This document shows, in pieces, positions 1 to 8,088 of a stretch of 64,000 nt of DNA. A program made the translations under genes and the position numbers. The notes under the pieces are model-generated. The model was not told where the DNA came from. It made no database searches and worked only from the letters and a program-made list of their open reading frames with translations. Source of the stretch: Desulfospira joergensenii DSM 10085 (GTDB lineage Bacteria; Desulfobacterota; Desulfobacteria; Desulfobacterales; Desulfobacteraceae); assembly GCF_000420085.1 (NCBI RefSeq), contig NZ_ATUG01000002.1, positions 1,054,001 through 1,118,000 of the forward strand. The letters are read 5' to 3'. The first letter of the stretch is position 1, and the number at the start of each line of letters is the position of its first letter.

Positions 1-332
1 GCCTGACCGTGGACCAGATCAATGAAGTTGCGGAGGTGGTCAACAAGGTCAACGAGATTGTTCTTATTATTGCTTCAGCCGTGGAAGAGCAGTCCGCCAC
101 CACCAGCAATATCTCAGATACGATCTCCCAGGTGACCCAGGGAATTGACAGTATCAGCAGCAACGTATCCCAGAGTTCAGGCGTTTCTTCTGAAATCGCA
201 GAGCAGATCACCGGTGTTACGAAAAACGCTGAAGAGATGAGTCAGAGCTCTTCCCAGGTGGACACCCGGTCCGGGGAACTCTCCCGGCTTGCGGAAAAGC
301 TGATGGCCCTGGTCCAAAGGTTTAAAATTTAG
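1..332 (+). CDS. Methyl-accepting chemotaxis protein, C-terminal fragment
   Basis: This is the 3' end of a gene that begins before the window; the reading frame is open back to base 3. The fragment is the distal helix of a chemoreceptor signalling domain: long heptad-like Ser/Thr/Ala/Gln-rich stretches, the segment VEEQSATTSNIS typical of the methylation helix after the hairpin tip, and a short tail ending in LVQRFKI. Such proteins sense ligands and control CheA kinase activity at the cytoplasmic membrane. The ligand domain is not visible. A strong terminator follows directly, so the gene ends its transcription unit. The class is confident; the ligand is unknown. Confidence 0.85.
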   Translation, partial: LTVDQINEVAEVVNKVNEIVLIIASAVEEQSATTSNISDTISQVTQGIDSISSNVSQSSGVSSEIAEQITGVTKNAEEMSQSSSQVDTRSGELSRLAEKLMALVQRFKI

Positions 333-337
333 TTGGC

Positions 338-377
338 AAGGCCTTTTGAAAGATTTTTTCAAAAGGCCTTTTTTTTT
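338..377 (+). terminator. Intrinsic terminator of the chemoreceptor gene
   Basis: A perfect 14-bp inverted repeat (338-351 and 357-370, arm AAGGCCTTTTGAAA) with a 5-nt loop runs into a T-tract at 369-377. It lies 5 bp after the chemoreceptor stop codon and before the BCCT start, so the transporter needs its own promoter or read-through. Confidence 0.93.
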
Positions 378-413
378 AACTTTTTAACTATATTTACAGG
401 AAAGGGAATTGAG

Positions 414-1988
414 TTGAAGAAAGACAGATTTGATACCGATTACGAGGTCGGCCAGGACAATATCACAAAATGGGGTATGGATATGCATAACCCCGTTTTC
501 TTTATTTCAGCCGCTGCTGTGATTATATTCATTGTTTTGACATTGATAAATCCTGTGGGCGCTAAAAAGATCTTTGACGCATCAAAAGGCTGGACCATCC
601 AGAACTTTGACTGGTTTTTCATGATTTCAGGGAACCTGTTTGTCTTGTTCTGCCTGGCCATGATCGTGCTGCCGGTGGGTAAAATCCGCCTGGGCGGTTC
701 GGAAAGCAAGCCCGAGTTTACCAGGCTTTCCTGGTTTGCCATGCTGTTTGCTGCCGGCATGGGCATCGGTTTGATGTTCTGGAGTGTGGCCGAGCCTGTT
801 GCCTACTATACAGACTGGTGGGGCACCCCCCTCAATGTTGCTGCGAAGACCCCGGAGGCGGCCCGGGCAGCCATGGGGGCCACCATGTTCCACTGGGGAA
901 TCCATCCCTGGGCCATGTATGCCGTAACGGCATTGGCTCTGGGCTTTTTCGCCTTTAATAAAAACCTGCCCTTAACCATTCGTTCGACTTTCTTCCCGGT
1001 GCTTGGAGAAATGACCTGGGGCTGGGTCGGGCATATCATTGACGTGATTTCCGTTTTGGCAACCATTTTCGGGCTGGCCACCTCCCTGGGTTTTGGTGCC
1101 CAGCAGGCCGCCTCGGGTCTGCATTTCCTATTCGGGTTTGAGAACACCATCGGCTTGCAGCTGATCATCATTGCCTGCGTAACGGCCGTTGCCGTTATCT
1201 CCGTTGTCCGCGGACTCCACGGCGGCGTGAAAATTCTCAGCAATATCAACATGATCATAGCGGTTTTCCTGCTGGTGTTTGTGGTCCTGGCCGGCTCTTT
1301 TACGAATTTCTTCGCAGGTCTGGGCAAAACCACATCCGCCTATCTGGAATACCTTCTGCCATTGAGCAACTGGATCGACCGGGCCGATGAAAAATTCTAC
1401 AAGGGCTGGACCGTTTTCTACTGGGCCTGGTGGATCTCATGGGCTCCCTTTGTCGGTATGTTTATTGCCAGAATTTCAAAAGGACGCACCATCCGGGAGT
1501 TCATGACGGCTGTTCTGCTGGTTCCCACGGCCCTGACCATTGTATGGATGCAGGCCTTTGGCGGCAATGCCCTGCTTCAGATACAGAACGGGATCGGCAC
1601 CCTGGCTGAAAAAGGTCTGGGAGAGGTCTCCCTTGCCATGTTCCAGATGCTGGAAAATCTGCCCATGACCGGCCTCACATCTTTTGTGGGGATTATCCTG
1701 GTTCTGGTTTTCTTTGTTACCTCGTCTGATTCCGGTTCCCTTGTGGTGGATTCCATCACTGCAGGCGGAAAACTGGATGCCCCGGTTGCCCAGAGAATCT
1801 TCTGGGCCACCCTGGAAGGCCTGATCGCCATGGCTCTTCTGGTGGGCGGAGGAGCCGACGCCCTGGGTGCCATCCAGGCGGTTGCCGTCAGCGTCGGTCT
1901 GCCCTTTACCATGGTCATGATCGTCATGATGGTGAGCCTGTTTATCGGGCTGCGCCATGAGGTGAATAAGATGAAGGTTCAAGCCTGA
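414..1988 (+). CDS. BCCT-family betaine/carnitine/choline transporter (first copy)
   Basis: A secondary transporter of the BetP/OpuD type for quaternary ammonium compounds, predicted to have 12 membrane helices. Family landmarks are GMGIGLMFWSVAEP near residues 114-128 and WTVFYWAWWISWAPFVG followed by ISKGRT around 323-350; the Trp-rich helix forms the substrate cage in this family. The frame is open from 333, but that start would lie inside the terminator, so TTG 414 is preferred: it has AGGAAAGGG at 399-406 and gives a 524-residue protein; ATG 477 is an alternative. A terminator follows the stop, so it is monocistronic. The betaine demethylation operon on the other strand a few kb away suggests glycine betaine as substrate; this is inference. 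Confidence 0.9.
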   Translation: MKKDRFDTDYEVGQDNITKWGMDMHNPVFFISAAAVIIFIVLTLINPVGAKKIFDASKGWTIQNFDWFFMISGNLFVLFCLAMIVLPVGKIRLGGSESKPEFTRLSWFAMLFAAGMGIGLMFWSVAEPVAYYTDWWGTPLNVAAKTPEAARAAMGATMFHWGIHPWAMYAVTALALGFFAFNKNLPLTIRSTFFPVLGEMTWGWVGHIIDVISVLATIFGLATSLGFGAQQAASGLHFLFGFENTIGLQLIIIACVTAVAVISVVRGLHGGVKILSNINMIIAVFLLVFVVLAGSFTNFFAGLGKTTSAYLEYLLPLSNWIDRADEKFYKGWTVFYWAWWISWAPFVGMFIARISKGRTIREFMTAVLLVPTALTIVWMQAFGGNALLQIQNGIGTLAEKGLGEVSLAMFQMLENLPMTGLTSFVGIILVLVFFVTSSDSGSLVVDSITAGGKLDAPVAQRIFWATLEGLIAMALLVGGGADALGAIQAVAVSVGLPFTMVMIVMMVSLFIGLRHEVNKMKVQA

Positions 1989-2033
1989 TCCTTTAGGCAT
2001 CGGCCCTGTATGAAAAGGGCAATCTTCCCGATG

Positions 2034-2073
2034 AATCCTTCCTGCCCTTCCGGGCAGGAAGGATTTGTTTTTT
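2034..2073 (+). terminator. Intrinsic terminator of the first BCCT gene
   Basis: A perfect 14-bp stem (2034-2047 with 2052-2065) and a TTCC loop are followed by TGTTTTTT. It separates the BCCT gene from the convergent exonuclease gene. Confidence 0.93.
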
Positions 2074-2118
2074 AAAGGACTGTCAGGGAGTTGTCCGCCA
2101 TTATATCTAAATAAGGTT

Positions 2119-2880
2119 TCATACCCATAAAGATCGGACAGGAGTCTCCGGGGAAAACAGGTTCCCAACCTGGGCCTGGAAAAGTTCGGCAGCGGCAAGG
2201 GCATCGGTCAGGGCATGGTGGGGGTGGTATCGGGGCAGGCCGTACCGGGACCTGGACGCATCCAGGCGAAAGGAAACCCGAGGTTTTTTCCGGAACCGGT
2301 TCAGAAACAGGGCCGGTTTTCCGGGCAAAAGCCTTTGCTTTTCTATGATCATGGTATCGATCATGGGGAATTCAAAGGCTGTGCTGAAACATTCCCGGGT
2401 TGCGGCGGCCAGAAAATTTCTTTCAATAAAATGGTAGTGAACCACGACCAGACGGCCCTCCATGGCCTTGAGCAGAAAGGGCAGAACCTGGTCAAACCCT
2501 GGTTTTTCATTAAGATCGCTGTGGGTGATCCCGTGGATGGTCACTGTCTTTTCCGGCAGGGGCTGGCCCGGATTCACCAGAAAATTGCGGGCTCCGGAAC
2601 AGTATATCCTTTTGATATCAAAGGGGATAAACCCGATGCTGACAATACGGTCCTTTTCCGGGTCAAGCCCCGTGGTCTCCAGGTCCAGAGCCAGAAAGGA
2701 GATCCGGTGTAAAGGAGTGGCCCCGGAAACCGGGGGACTGGAATAATATTTTCTGATCAGGGGCTCGTCTGCCTGATCCCCAAGAGCGGTAAAGTGCCGC
2801 TCCCAGTGAAAGGCTTCGGGTCTTGGAATCCTTTGTCCGGAAGGAAGGGTGGGGATCTCTTTTTTTCTGAAAAAGGGCAT
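2119..2880 (-). CDS. DnaQ-like 3'-5' exonuclease (DEDDh family)
   Basis: A 253-residue protein with an exonuclease fold starting near residue 60. Motif I is ALDLETTG (D66, E68) and motif III is HHALTDA. In motif II the usual Asp is replaced by Glu (HYHFIERNFL), as I recall for the branch found next to CBS/DUF294 proteins. The first ~55 residues carry no recognised domain. It starts 8 bp after the stop of the cNMP/CBS/nucleotidyltransferase gene, so the two are very likely co-transcribed. This pairing recurs in many bacteria, but I know of no settled substrate. Exonuclease class is confident; role in repair or nucleotide signalling is open. Confidence 0.82.
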   Translation of the reverse strand: MPFFRKKEIPTLPSGQRIPRPEAFHWERHFTALGDQADEPLIRKYYSSPPVSGATPLHRISFLALDLETTGLDPEKDRIVSIGFIPFDIKRIYCSGARNFLVNPGQPLPEKTVTIHGITHSDLNEKPGFDQVLPFLLKAMEGRLVVVHYHFIERNFLAAATRECFSTAFEFPMIDTMIIEKQRLLPGKPALFLNRFRKKPRVSFRLDASRSRYGLPRYHPHHALTDALAAAELFQAQVGNLFSPETPVRSLWV

Positions 2881-2888
2881 GCCGGGCC

Positions 2889-4778
2889 TTATACTCCCTG
2901 CAGGCCGGAAACCGCATACCTGGGGCGAAGAAAGGCCTGCTGGCTGTTGATGATCTTAAAGGCGTCTTTGAGATGGCGGCTTTCAAAGGAAGAGAGGTCT
3001 TCGGGTTTGATACTGTTGTTGGGTTCTTTCCCGGCTTCGATCTGCCTAGCCTGGTTCTGGATTCTGACCATGGATATAAATTCCATGGCATCCTTGAGAT
3101 CGTCTTTGGTCCCTTCCGCCAGAAGCTGGGTCTGGCCGATATCTTCCAGCCGTTCCAGGGTATTTCGGGCACCTGAACCGCAGGCAAGGGAATGAACCCG
3201 GACAAGATCGCTGATGGGGGCGGTCCCCCGGCGTTTGATATTAAAAGTATTGGCATGCTCTCCGCCGGGTTCCAGGGCAAACTGCCGGAAGAATCCCAGG
3301 GGGGGCTTGCGCTGGATGGCATTGTGGGCCATACAGGCCAGGAAAGATTTGTGTTTGGGTGCGGTTTCCCGGATCAGGCGGCTTAAGGTATGCACCAGAT
3401 CCAGGTTGCCGAACACCCCTTCCATATCAAAGAAGATGGAGCAGTTGAGAAGGGTCTGGGGATTGGGGCGGCGGATCCAGTCTGTGAAGCAGTCCTGCCA
3501 TTCTTTTAAGGGCTGGCGCCATTGGGAATTTGTGGCCATGATGTCCCCCTTGCAAAGGGGGTAGCCGCATAGCTCAAGTCCGGAACTGACAAATTCGGCC
3601 AGAGCCTTGAAATAGGCGTCATGGAGACCCGGGTCAAACCCGTTGTTCAGGATCATGGCATTGTCCTGGTCCGTTGCGATCAACTGCTCGTTCCGGGCCA
3701 TGGACCCCATGACTACATAGGCATATGGAACCGGGGGAGCGCCCAGTTTCTTTTCCCCCAATTCCAGCAGGCGCTGGATGAAGTTCATGCCGATGCCGGA
3801 GAGGGTGGAACCAATCATATGGGAGTTTCCCCCTTCGCTGACCAGCTGGACAAATGTGGTCTTGATCTGGAGGGAAAGTTCTTTGAGTCCCTCTGTATCT
3901 GTCTGGCGGAAAATATCGGCGGAGAGGTATACGCTGCCGTGGGATTCGTACTGGATAATGTCCGAGGCGCTGAGGACTCCGATGGGTTTGTCTTTGTCCA
4001 TTACAGGGATGTGGTGAAGGTTTCTCCGGATCATGGTCTGCATGACCTCGGATCCATACCCTTCTTTGGGGCAGGTGATCACCTGGGTGGACATGATTTG
4101 GCTGACCGGAGTGGAAAGGGGCAGTCCCTTGGCTACAGCCCTTTTACGGATATCCCTGTCCGTAATCAAACCGGAAATGACAACCTTGTCCGGGTTTAAC
4201 CCGGGATCTTCCAGGATAATAAGGGAGGAGACCTTTTCCCGGGTCATGATCTGTGCCGCCTCTTGAATGGAAACCTTAGACCCGGCCGCTACCAGGCGCC
4301 TGTGGATGAGTTTTTCAATGGGGGTGGTCAGCAACGGGTTGTCTGCCCGGAAGCGGTCCCGGTTGACAGCCGCCTGGAGCCGGCTGCCGGTGTCTTCTTC
4401 CATGAAGTCCGCAAAAGAGTCATGGGTTTCGCAAAGGTTCTGGAACTGCTCATCCGGAATCATGTAGATCAGAGCATCCTCTATGGCCCGAACCGGATAC
4501 CTGACCTTTTTCCCCCTGAGCAGGGAAAATTGTCCAAAGAAACTCCCCTCCCCCAGGCGGTCAAAAATTTCCCCGCTGCTCCGGAACACCTCCACGGCAC
4601 CGCTCCGGATGAAATAGAGAAATTCATTTTTCTGTCCCCTTTCAAGGATGGGGGTACCGGCCCGGAAATAGGAAACCTGTATATGGGTGACCAGTTCCTC
4701 TATTATGGAGCGCGGCATCCTTCTGAACGGAGGGAATTGAAAAATATGGTTTACTATTTCAAAAAGTTCGATTTCCAT
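2889..4778 (-). CDS. Cyclic-nucleotide-binding, CBS-pair and DUF294 nucleotidyltransferase-like protein
   Basis: A 629-residue cytoplasmic regulatory protein. Residues 1-140 form a cNMP-binding (CRP-like) effector domain (GEGSFFGQFSLL). Residues about 155-285 are two CBS motifs, which in this class bind adenine nucleotides. Residues about 310-470 are a GlnD-like nucleotidyltransferase domain with GSMARNEQ at 358-365 and the acidic pair D370/D372. The rest is the DUF294 C-terminal helical domain. It is the first gene of a two-gene unit with the exonuclease. The architecture suggests a nucleotide-sensing uridylyl- or adenylyl-transferase, but the target is unknown. The ATG at 4778 has a weak ribosome-binding site. 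Confidence 0.83.
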   Translation of the reverse strand: MEIELFEIVNHIFQFPPFRRMPRSIIEELVTHIQVSYFRAGTPILERGQKNEFLYFIRSGAVEVFRSSGEIFDRLGEGSFFGQFSLLRGKKVRYPVRAIEDALIYMIPDEQFQNLCETHDSFADFMEEDTGSRLQAAVNRDRFRADNPLLTTPIEKLIHRRLVAAGSKVSIQEAAQIMTREKVSSLIILEDPGLNPDKVVISGLITDRDIRKRAVAKGLPLSTPVSQIMSTQVITCPKEGYGSEVMQTMIRRNLHHIPVMDKDKPIGVLSASDIIQYESHGSVYLSADIFRQTDTEGLKELSLQIKTTFVQLVSEGGNSHMIGSTLSGIGMNFIQRLLELGEKKLGAPPVPYAYVVMGSMARNEQLIATDQDNAMILNNGFDPGLHDAYFKALAEFVSSGLELCGYPLCKGDIMATNSQWRQPLKEWQDCFTDWIRRPNPQTLLNCSIFFDMEGVFGNLDLVHTLSRLIRETAPKHKSFLACMAHNAIQRKPPLGFFRQFALEPGGEHANTFNIKRRGTAPISDLVRVHSLACGSGARNTLERLEDIGQTQLLAEGTKDDLKDAMEFISMVRIQNQARQIEAGKEPNNSIKPEDLSSFESRHLKDAFKIINSQQAFLRPRYAVSGLQGV

Positions 4779-4925
4779 TTTTTACCCATGGCCTAGTTTG
4801 CAGTTTTATCTGTGGACCGGGAAAATCCCGGAGTATAAATCACTTGTTTCTTTTTATTGAATAATACCTTAATCGCGAAAGTAAATCACCTGTTTTCAAG
4901 GGAGGCGGAGAATGAAGCGGCGTTT

Positions 4926-4973
4926 AAAAAGAAAACCCTTTGCCGTTAAAATGAATGGGAAAACGGCAAAGGG
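4926..4973 (-). terminator. Intrinsic terminator of the betaine demethylation operon
   Basis: On the minus strand a perfect 12-bp stem (4973-4962 with 4947-4936, arm CCCTTTGCCGTT), with a 14-nt loop, is followed by TTTTCTTTTT. It lies about 60 bp downstream of the mtgA-like stop and has no T-tract on the plus side. Confidence 0.88.
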
Positions 4974-5031
4974 CTGGGAAAAAAGGAAGTCCGGACAGAA
5001 TCCGGGCTTCCCGTGGGCTTTTTAGTAAAAA

Positions 5032-5832
5032 TCAGCTTTCTATGGCTCCGGCACGGACCCCTTTCAGGTAGTTCATGCAGAAATCGTCTTTGCCCAGAAG
5101 CATGTCTGCCGTCCGGATGGAAGCCATGATTTTCTTGTCCAGCGGGTCGATAATGGCTGAATCCATGCCCGCATCCATCATCAGGGTGACAAAGGTCCGG
5201 TTGATGATGTGGCGCTGGGGCAGGCCGTAGGAGATATTGGACAGCCCTCCCGTAATATGGACATCCGGGAACTCGGCCTTTATATTCCGAACCGCATCCA
5301 GGACCATTGTTCCCTTGTTTGTGTCCGTGGAGATGGGCTGGACCAGGGGGTCCACGTAGATGTCGGATGTGGCGATGCCGATCTTGTTGAGTTCTTCAAT
5401 CAGCTTTCTTCCCCGGCCCAGGATATCGTCGAATGAATTAGGCATGCCCGCATCATCCATGCACAGGGCAATGACCTTGCATTTCTTGCCAGAAAGAAAG
5501 GGCATCATGGCTTCAAACCTTTCCTTTTCCAGGGAGATGGAGTTGATCATGGGGGTTTTCTCCACCATGGCAAAAGCCATTTCCAGAACGGCGGGGTCGG
5601 GGCTGTCCAGGGTCAGGGGAACAGTGGCAATGGGCTGGATGGTATCCAGAAGCCATTTCATGTCCTCGGTTTCATGGCCGATGCGGGCTCCGGCATTGAC
5701 GTCGATAAAATTGGCTCCGGCTTCCTGCTGCTTTTTTACATCCTCGACAATATAGTCTGCATCCCGGTCTGCAACGGCAGCCTGGACCAGCTTTCTGGAG
5801 GTGTTGATCCTTTCTCCGATTACTTCAAACAT
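5032..5832 (-). CDS. mtgA: Methyltetrahydrofolate:corrinoid methyltransferase (MtgA/AcsE-like)
   Basis: A 266-residue pterin-binding TIM-barrel protein. It begins FEVIGERINTSRK and carries ANFIDVNAGAR near residues 39-49 and LTLDSPDP near 74-81, the folate-site signatures of the methyl-THF methyltransferase group (AcsE, MtgA, MetH pterin domain). In the betaine system it moves the methyl group from the methylated corrinoid protein to tetrahydrofolate. It is the last of four genes, 81 bp after the corrinoid protein gene and before a terminator. The symbol rests mainly on context; an AcsE-type role is possible, but no corrinoid iron-sulfur protein genes are nearby. Confidence 0.85.
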   Translation of the reverse strand: MFEVIGERINTSRKLVQAAVADRDADYIVEDVKKQQEAGANFIDVNAGARIGHETEDMKWLLDTIQPIATVPLTLDSPDPAVLEMAFAMVEKTPMINSISLEKERFEAMMPFLSGKKCKVIALCMDDAGMPNSFDDILGRGRKLIEELNKIGIATSDIYVDPLVQPISTDTNKGTMVLDAVRNIKAEFPDVHITGGLSNISYGLPQRHIINRTFVTLMMDAGMDSAIIDPLDKKIMASIRTADMLLGKDDFCMNYLKGVRAGAIES

Positions 5833-5913
5833 CTTGTTTCCTCCTGTATGGTACGAAAGGGGGGAGATCCGGGCAGGGAGATTTTGTCATCCCCGCCCCT
5901 CATCCTCATATTT

Positions 5914-6546
5914 TTAATTTACAAGCGATTTGGCCAGTTTGGAGGCAGAGCCTGCATCCGCGGCAAATCCGTCGGCTCCGATTTCATCGGCAAAGGACTG
6001 GGTCACAGGTGCACCGCCCACCAGGATCTTGACCTGGTCGCGGAGGCCGGATTCCACAATGGCATCCACGGTCTGCTTCATCATGGGCATGGTGGTGGTG
6101 AGCAGGGCGGACAGGCAGACGACCTTGGCCTTTTTTTCTTTGATCTGGGTCACAAAGTCCTCGGGCGGGATATCCACGCCAAGGTTGTGGACTTCCATTC
6201 CAGCACTCTCCAGCATCATGGCTACCAGGTTTTTGCCGATGTCATGGAGATCTCCTTTGACGGTTCCGATGAGCACGGATGCACCGGTGGCGGAATCATC
6301 ATCACCCAGCATGGGTTTGAGGATGGTGACGCAGCCTGCCATGGCCTGGGCGGCCATGAGTACTTCCGGGATAAACATATCACCCGATTCCATTCTTTCA
6401 CCTACGATGTCCATTCCGGCAATCAGGCCTTTATTGAGGATCTCCGTGGCCGGAACATCTGCTGCCAGGGCTTCGTTAACAAGAGTGGTCAGTCTGGCTG
6501 TGTCACAGGCCACCAGGGCATCGGTCATTGCATTTAAATCGGTCAT
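5914..6546 (-). CDS. mtgC: Methyltransferase cognate corrinoid protein (MtgC-like)
   Basis: A 210-residue protein with an N-terminal helical cap (about 1-90) and a B12-binding Rossmann domain. The cobalamin-ligand motif DLHDIG is at residues 99-104 (axial ligand H101), followed by the SALLT strand near 146 and LVGGAPV near 175-181. It shuttles the methyl group between the MttB-family enzyme and the methyl-THF methyltransferase. It lies 32 bp downstream of the mtgB-like gene. Family is certain; the methyl donor is assigned from context. Confidence 0.93.
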   Translation of the reverse strand: MTDLNAMTDALVACDTARLTTLVNEALAADVPATEILNKGLIAGMDIVGERMESGDMFIPEVLMAAQAMAGCVTILKPMLGDDDSATGASVLIGTVKGDLHDIGKNLVAMMLESAGMEVHNLGVDIPPEDFVTQIKEKKAKVVCLSALLTTTMPMMKQTVDAIVESGLRDQVKILVGGAPVTQSFADEIGADGFAADAGSASKLAKSLVN

Positions 6547-6578
6547 GGTACTCTCCTTTTTTATTTATTGTGCAAATT

Positions 6579-8000
6579 TTATGCGTTTTTACGGGTTTCA
6601 ACGTAATCCGTCAATTGTTTTTCGATGTCCGGATCAATTTCCGGCTTTTCATAGGAGGCCAGGCGCTGGACCACCTTGTCGTGGGCCAGCTGATCCAGGC
6701 TTTTCCTGCCCTCTTTGGTCCAGGCATCCGTATTTTTCCGACTCATGAGTCCGGGCATGTAGAACTCTGTCCGGCAGAGCTGAAAGGTCTTGGGGTGGGT
6801 CAGGTACTGGCCGCCGATGCCTACTTGCTTGATGGATTCGAGGTCAATCCCTTCATCGGTCAGGGAGACCGGCCTAAGCATGTGATTGAGCATACCGCAG
6901 ATCTCTTCGTCTATGATGAACTTTTCAAAGCTCATGGCAATATAGGAACCCAGGATACCGCAGGAGTGGAGGATGAAGTTGACGCCGGATCTTACCGCCG
7001 TGGACAGGGCCAGGGCAGATTCCACACCGGCCTGGGCATCGGGGCAGAGGGAATCGGTCAGGCCGCCGCCGGACCGGCATGGCAGGTTGTAAAATCTTGC
7101 CATCTGGGCCACCAGATGGATGTTTTTGGACAGCTCCGGTGCGCCGATGGACAGGGCTCCGGTTTTCATATCCATGGCCGAGGAAGTGGATCCGTAGACC
7201 ACGGGAGCTCCGGGCCGGACCAGCTGGGCCAGGGTGATGCCGGCCAGGATTTCAGCGTTCTGCAGGGCCAGGACACCGCCGAAGTTGACCGGGCCTGAAC
7301 CGCCGGCCATGATCAGGGAGGCCACCACGCAGGCCTGGTTGTGGCGGGCCAGTTCAATCAGGGAACCTGCCATTTCATCGGAAAACTGCAGGGGTGAAAG
7401 GGAGTTGATCAGGGAGACGGACACGGTCTTGTCCATGATCTTCTCTTTGCCGCCCCAGAGGATTCCGGCCATTTCAATTCCGTCCAGGGCTCCCTGGCGG
7501 GAGACCGGGCTTCCCATGAAGGGTTTGTCGCAGAGCAGGATATTGGAGAGGTTGAGATCAAGATGGACACTCTCATGGGGCATATCTGCCGGCTCCACCA
7601 TCATCCATCCGTTCATGTTGATGTGGGGGGAGGTCTGGACCAGTTTGCAGAAGTTGTCGTAGTCCTCCATGGTTGCCTGGCGTTCGTTGCCCTGGAAATC
7701 CATGACAAAGGGGGCCCCGTAACCGGGCAGGAAGACAAAGTCATCTTCCCCGATCTCTACATTCTTTTCGGGATTTCGGGCATGGACGGTAAAACGCTTG
7801 GGCGCGGTTTCCAAGGCTTTCTGGACCTGGGATTCCTCAAAAAAAACGGTGGAGCCGTCCACACGGAAGCCCTTGTCCTTGAATATTGAGAGGGCCTCTT
7901 CATCGTTAAAGGCCACACCTGTGGTTTTGAGCAGATCCATGGCAGCATTATGGATCTGTTCCATATCGTTCCGGGTCAGTTCCTGCATTCGATCATACAT
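6579..8000 (-). CDS. mtgB: MttB-superfamily corrinoid methyltransferase, probable glycine betaine methyltransferase (MtgB-like)
   Basis: A 473-residue member of the trimethylamine methyltransferase MttB superfamily (MYDRMQELTRNDMEQIHNAAM at the start). True MttB contains pyrrolysine at an amber codon; here the frame is continuous with no in-frame TAG and the length is normal, so it belongs to the non-Pyl branch whose known members demethylate quaternary amines such as glycine betaine, proline betaine and carnitine. Co-transcription with a BCCT carrier favours glycine betaine: betaine plus Co(I) corrinoid gives dimethylglycine plus methyl-Co(III). No downstream dimethylglycine enzyme is in the window. 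The substrate is inferred. Confidence 0.85.
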   Translation of the reverse strand: MYDRMQELTRNDMEQIHNAAMDLLKTTGVAFNDEEALSIFKDKGFRVDGSTVFFEESQVQKALETAPKRFTVHARNPEKNVEIGEDDFVFLPGYGAPFVMDFQGNERQATMEDYDNFCKLVQTSPHINMNGWMMVEPADMPHESVHLDLNLSNILLCDKPFMGSPVSRQGALDGIEMAGILWGGKEKIMDKTVSVSLINSLSPLQFSDEMAGSLIELARHNQACVVASLIMAGGSGPVNFGGVLALQNAEILAGITLAQLVRPGAPVVYGSTSSAMDMKTGALSIGAPELSKNIHLVAQMARFYNLPCRSGGGLTDSLCPDAQAGVESALALSTAVRSGVNFILHSCGILGSYIAMSFEKFIIDEEICGMLNHMLRPVSLTDEGIDLESIKQVGIGGQYLTHPKTFQLCRTEFYMPGLMSRKNTDAWTKEGRKSLDQLAHDKVVQRLASYEKPEIDPDIEKQLTDYVETRKNA

Positions 8001-8046
8001 TTTTTTCTCCCCTGGGGGATCACTCCCCGATTTGAATTATTGGCAA

Positions 8047-8077
8047 GCCCCTGACCGGATCCTGTCCGGGCAGGGGC
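8047..8077 (-). other. Intercistronic hairpin between the BCCT and mtgB genes
   Basis: A 31-nt near-perfect hairpin: GCCCCTG pairs with CAGGGGC and, after one unpaired base on each side, CCGGA pairs with TCCGG, leaving a 5-nt loop. No T-tract follows on the minus strand, so it is unlikely to be a full terminator. A role in processing, stability or dosing transporter against enzyme mRNA is inferred. Confidence 0.6.
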
Positions 8078-8088
8078 AGTGGTTTTGG

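Noticed and set aside
338..413. BCCT start at TTG 333
   Set aside because: It would place the chemoreceptor terminator within the coding sequence; TTG 414 has a proper ribosome-binding site.
6579..8000. Pyrrolysine-containing trimethylamine methyltransferase
   Set aside because: The MttB-family frame has no in-frame amber codon and is full length, so it belongs to the non-Pyl branch.
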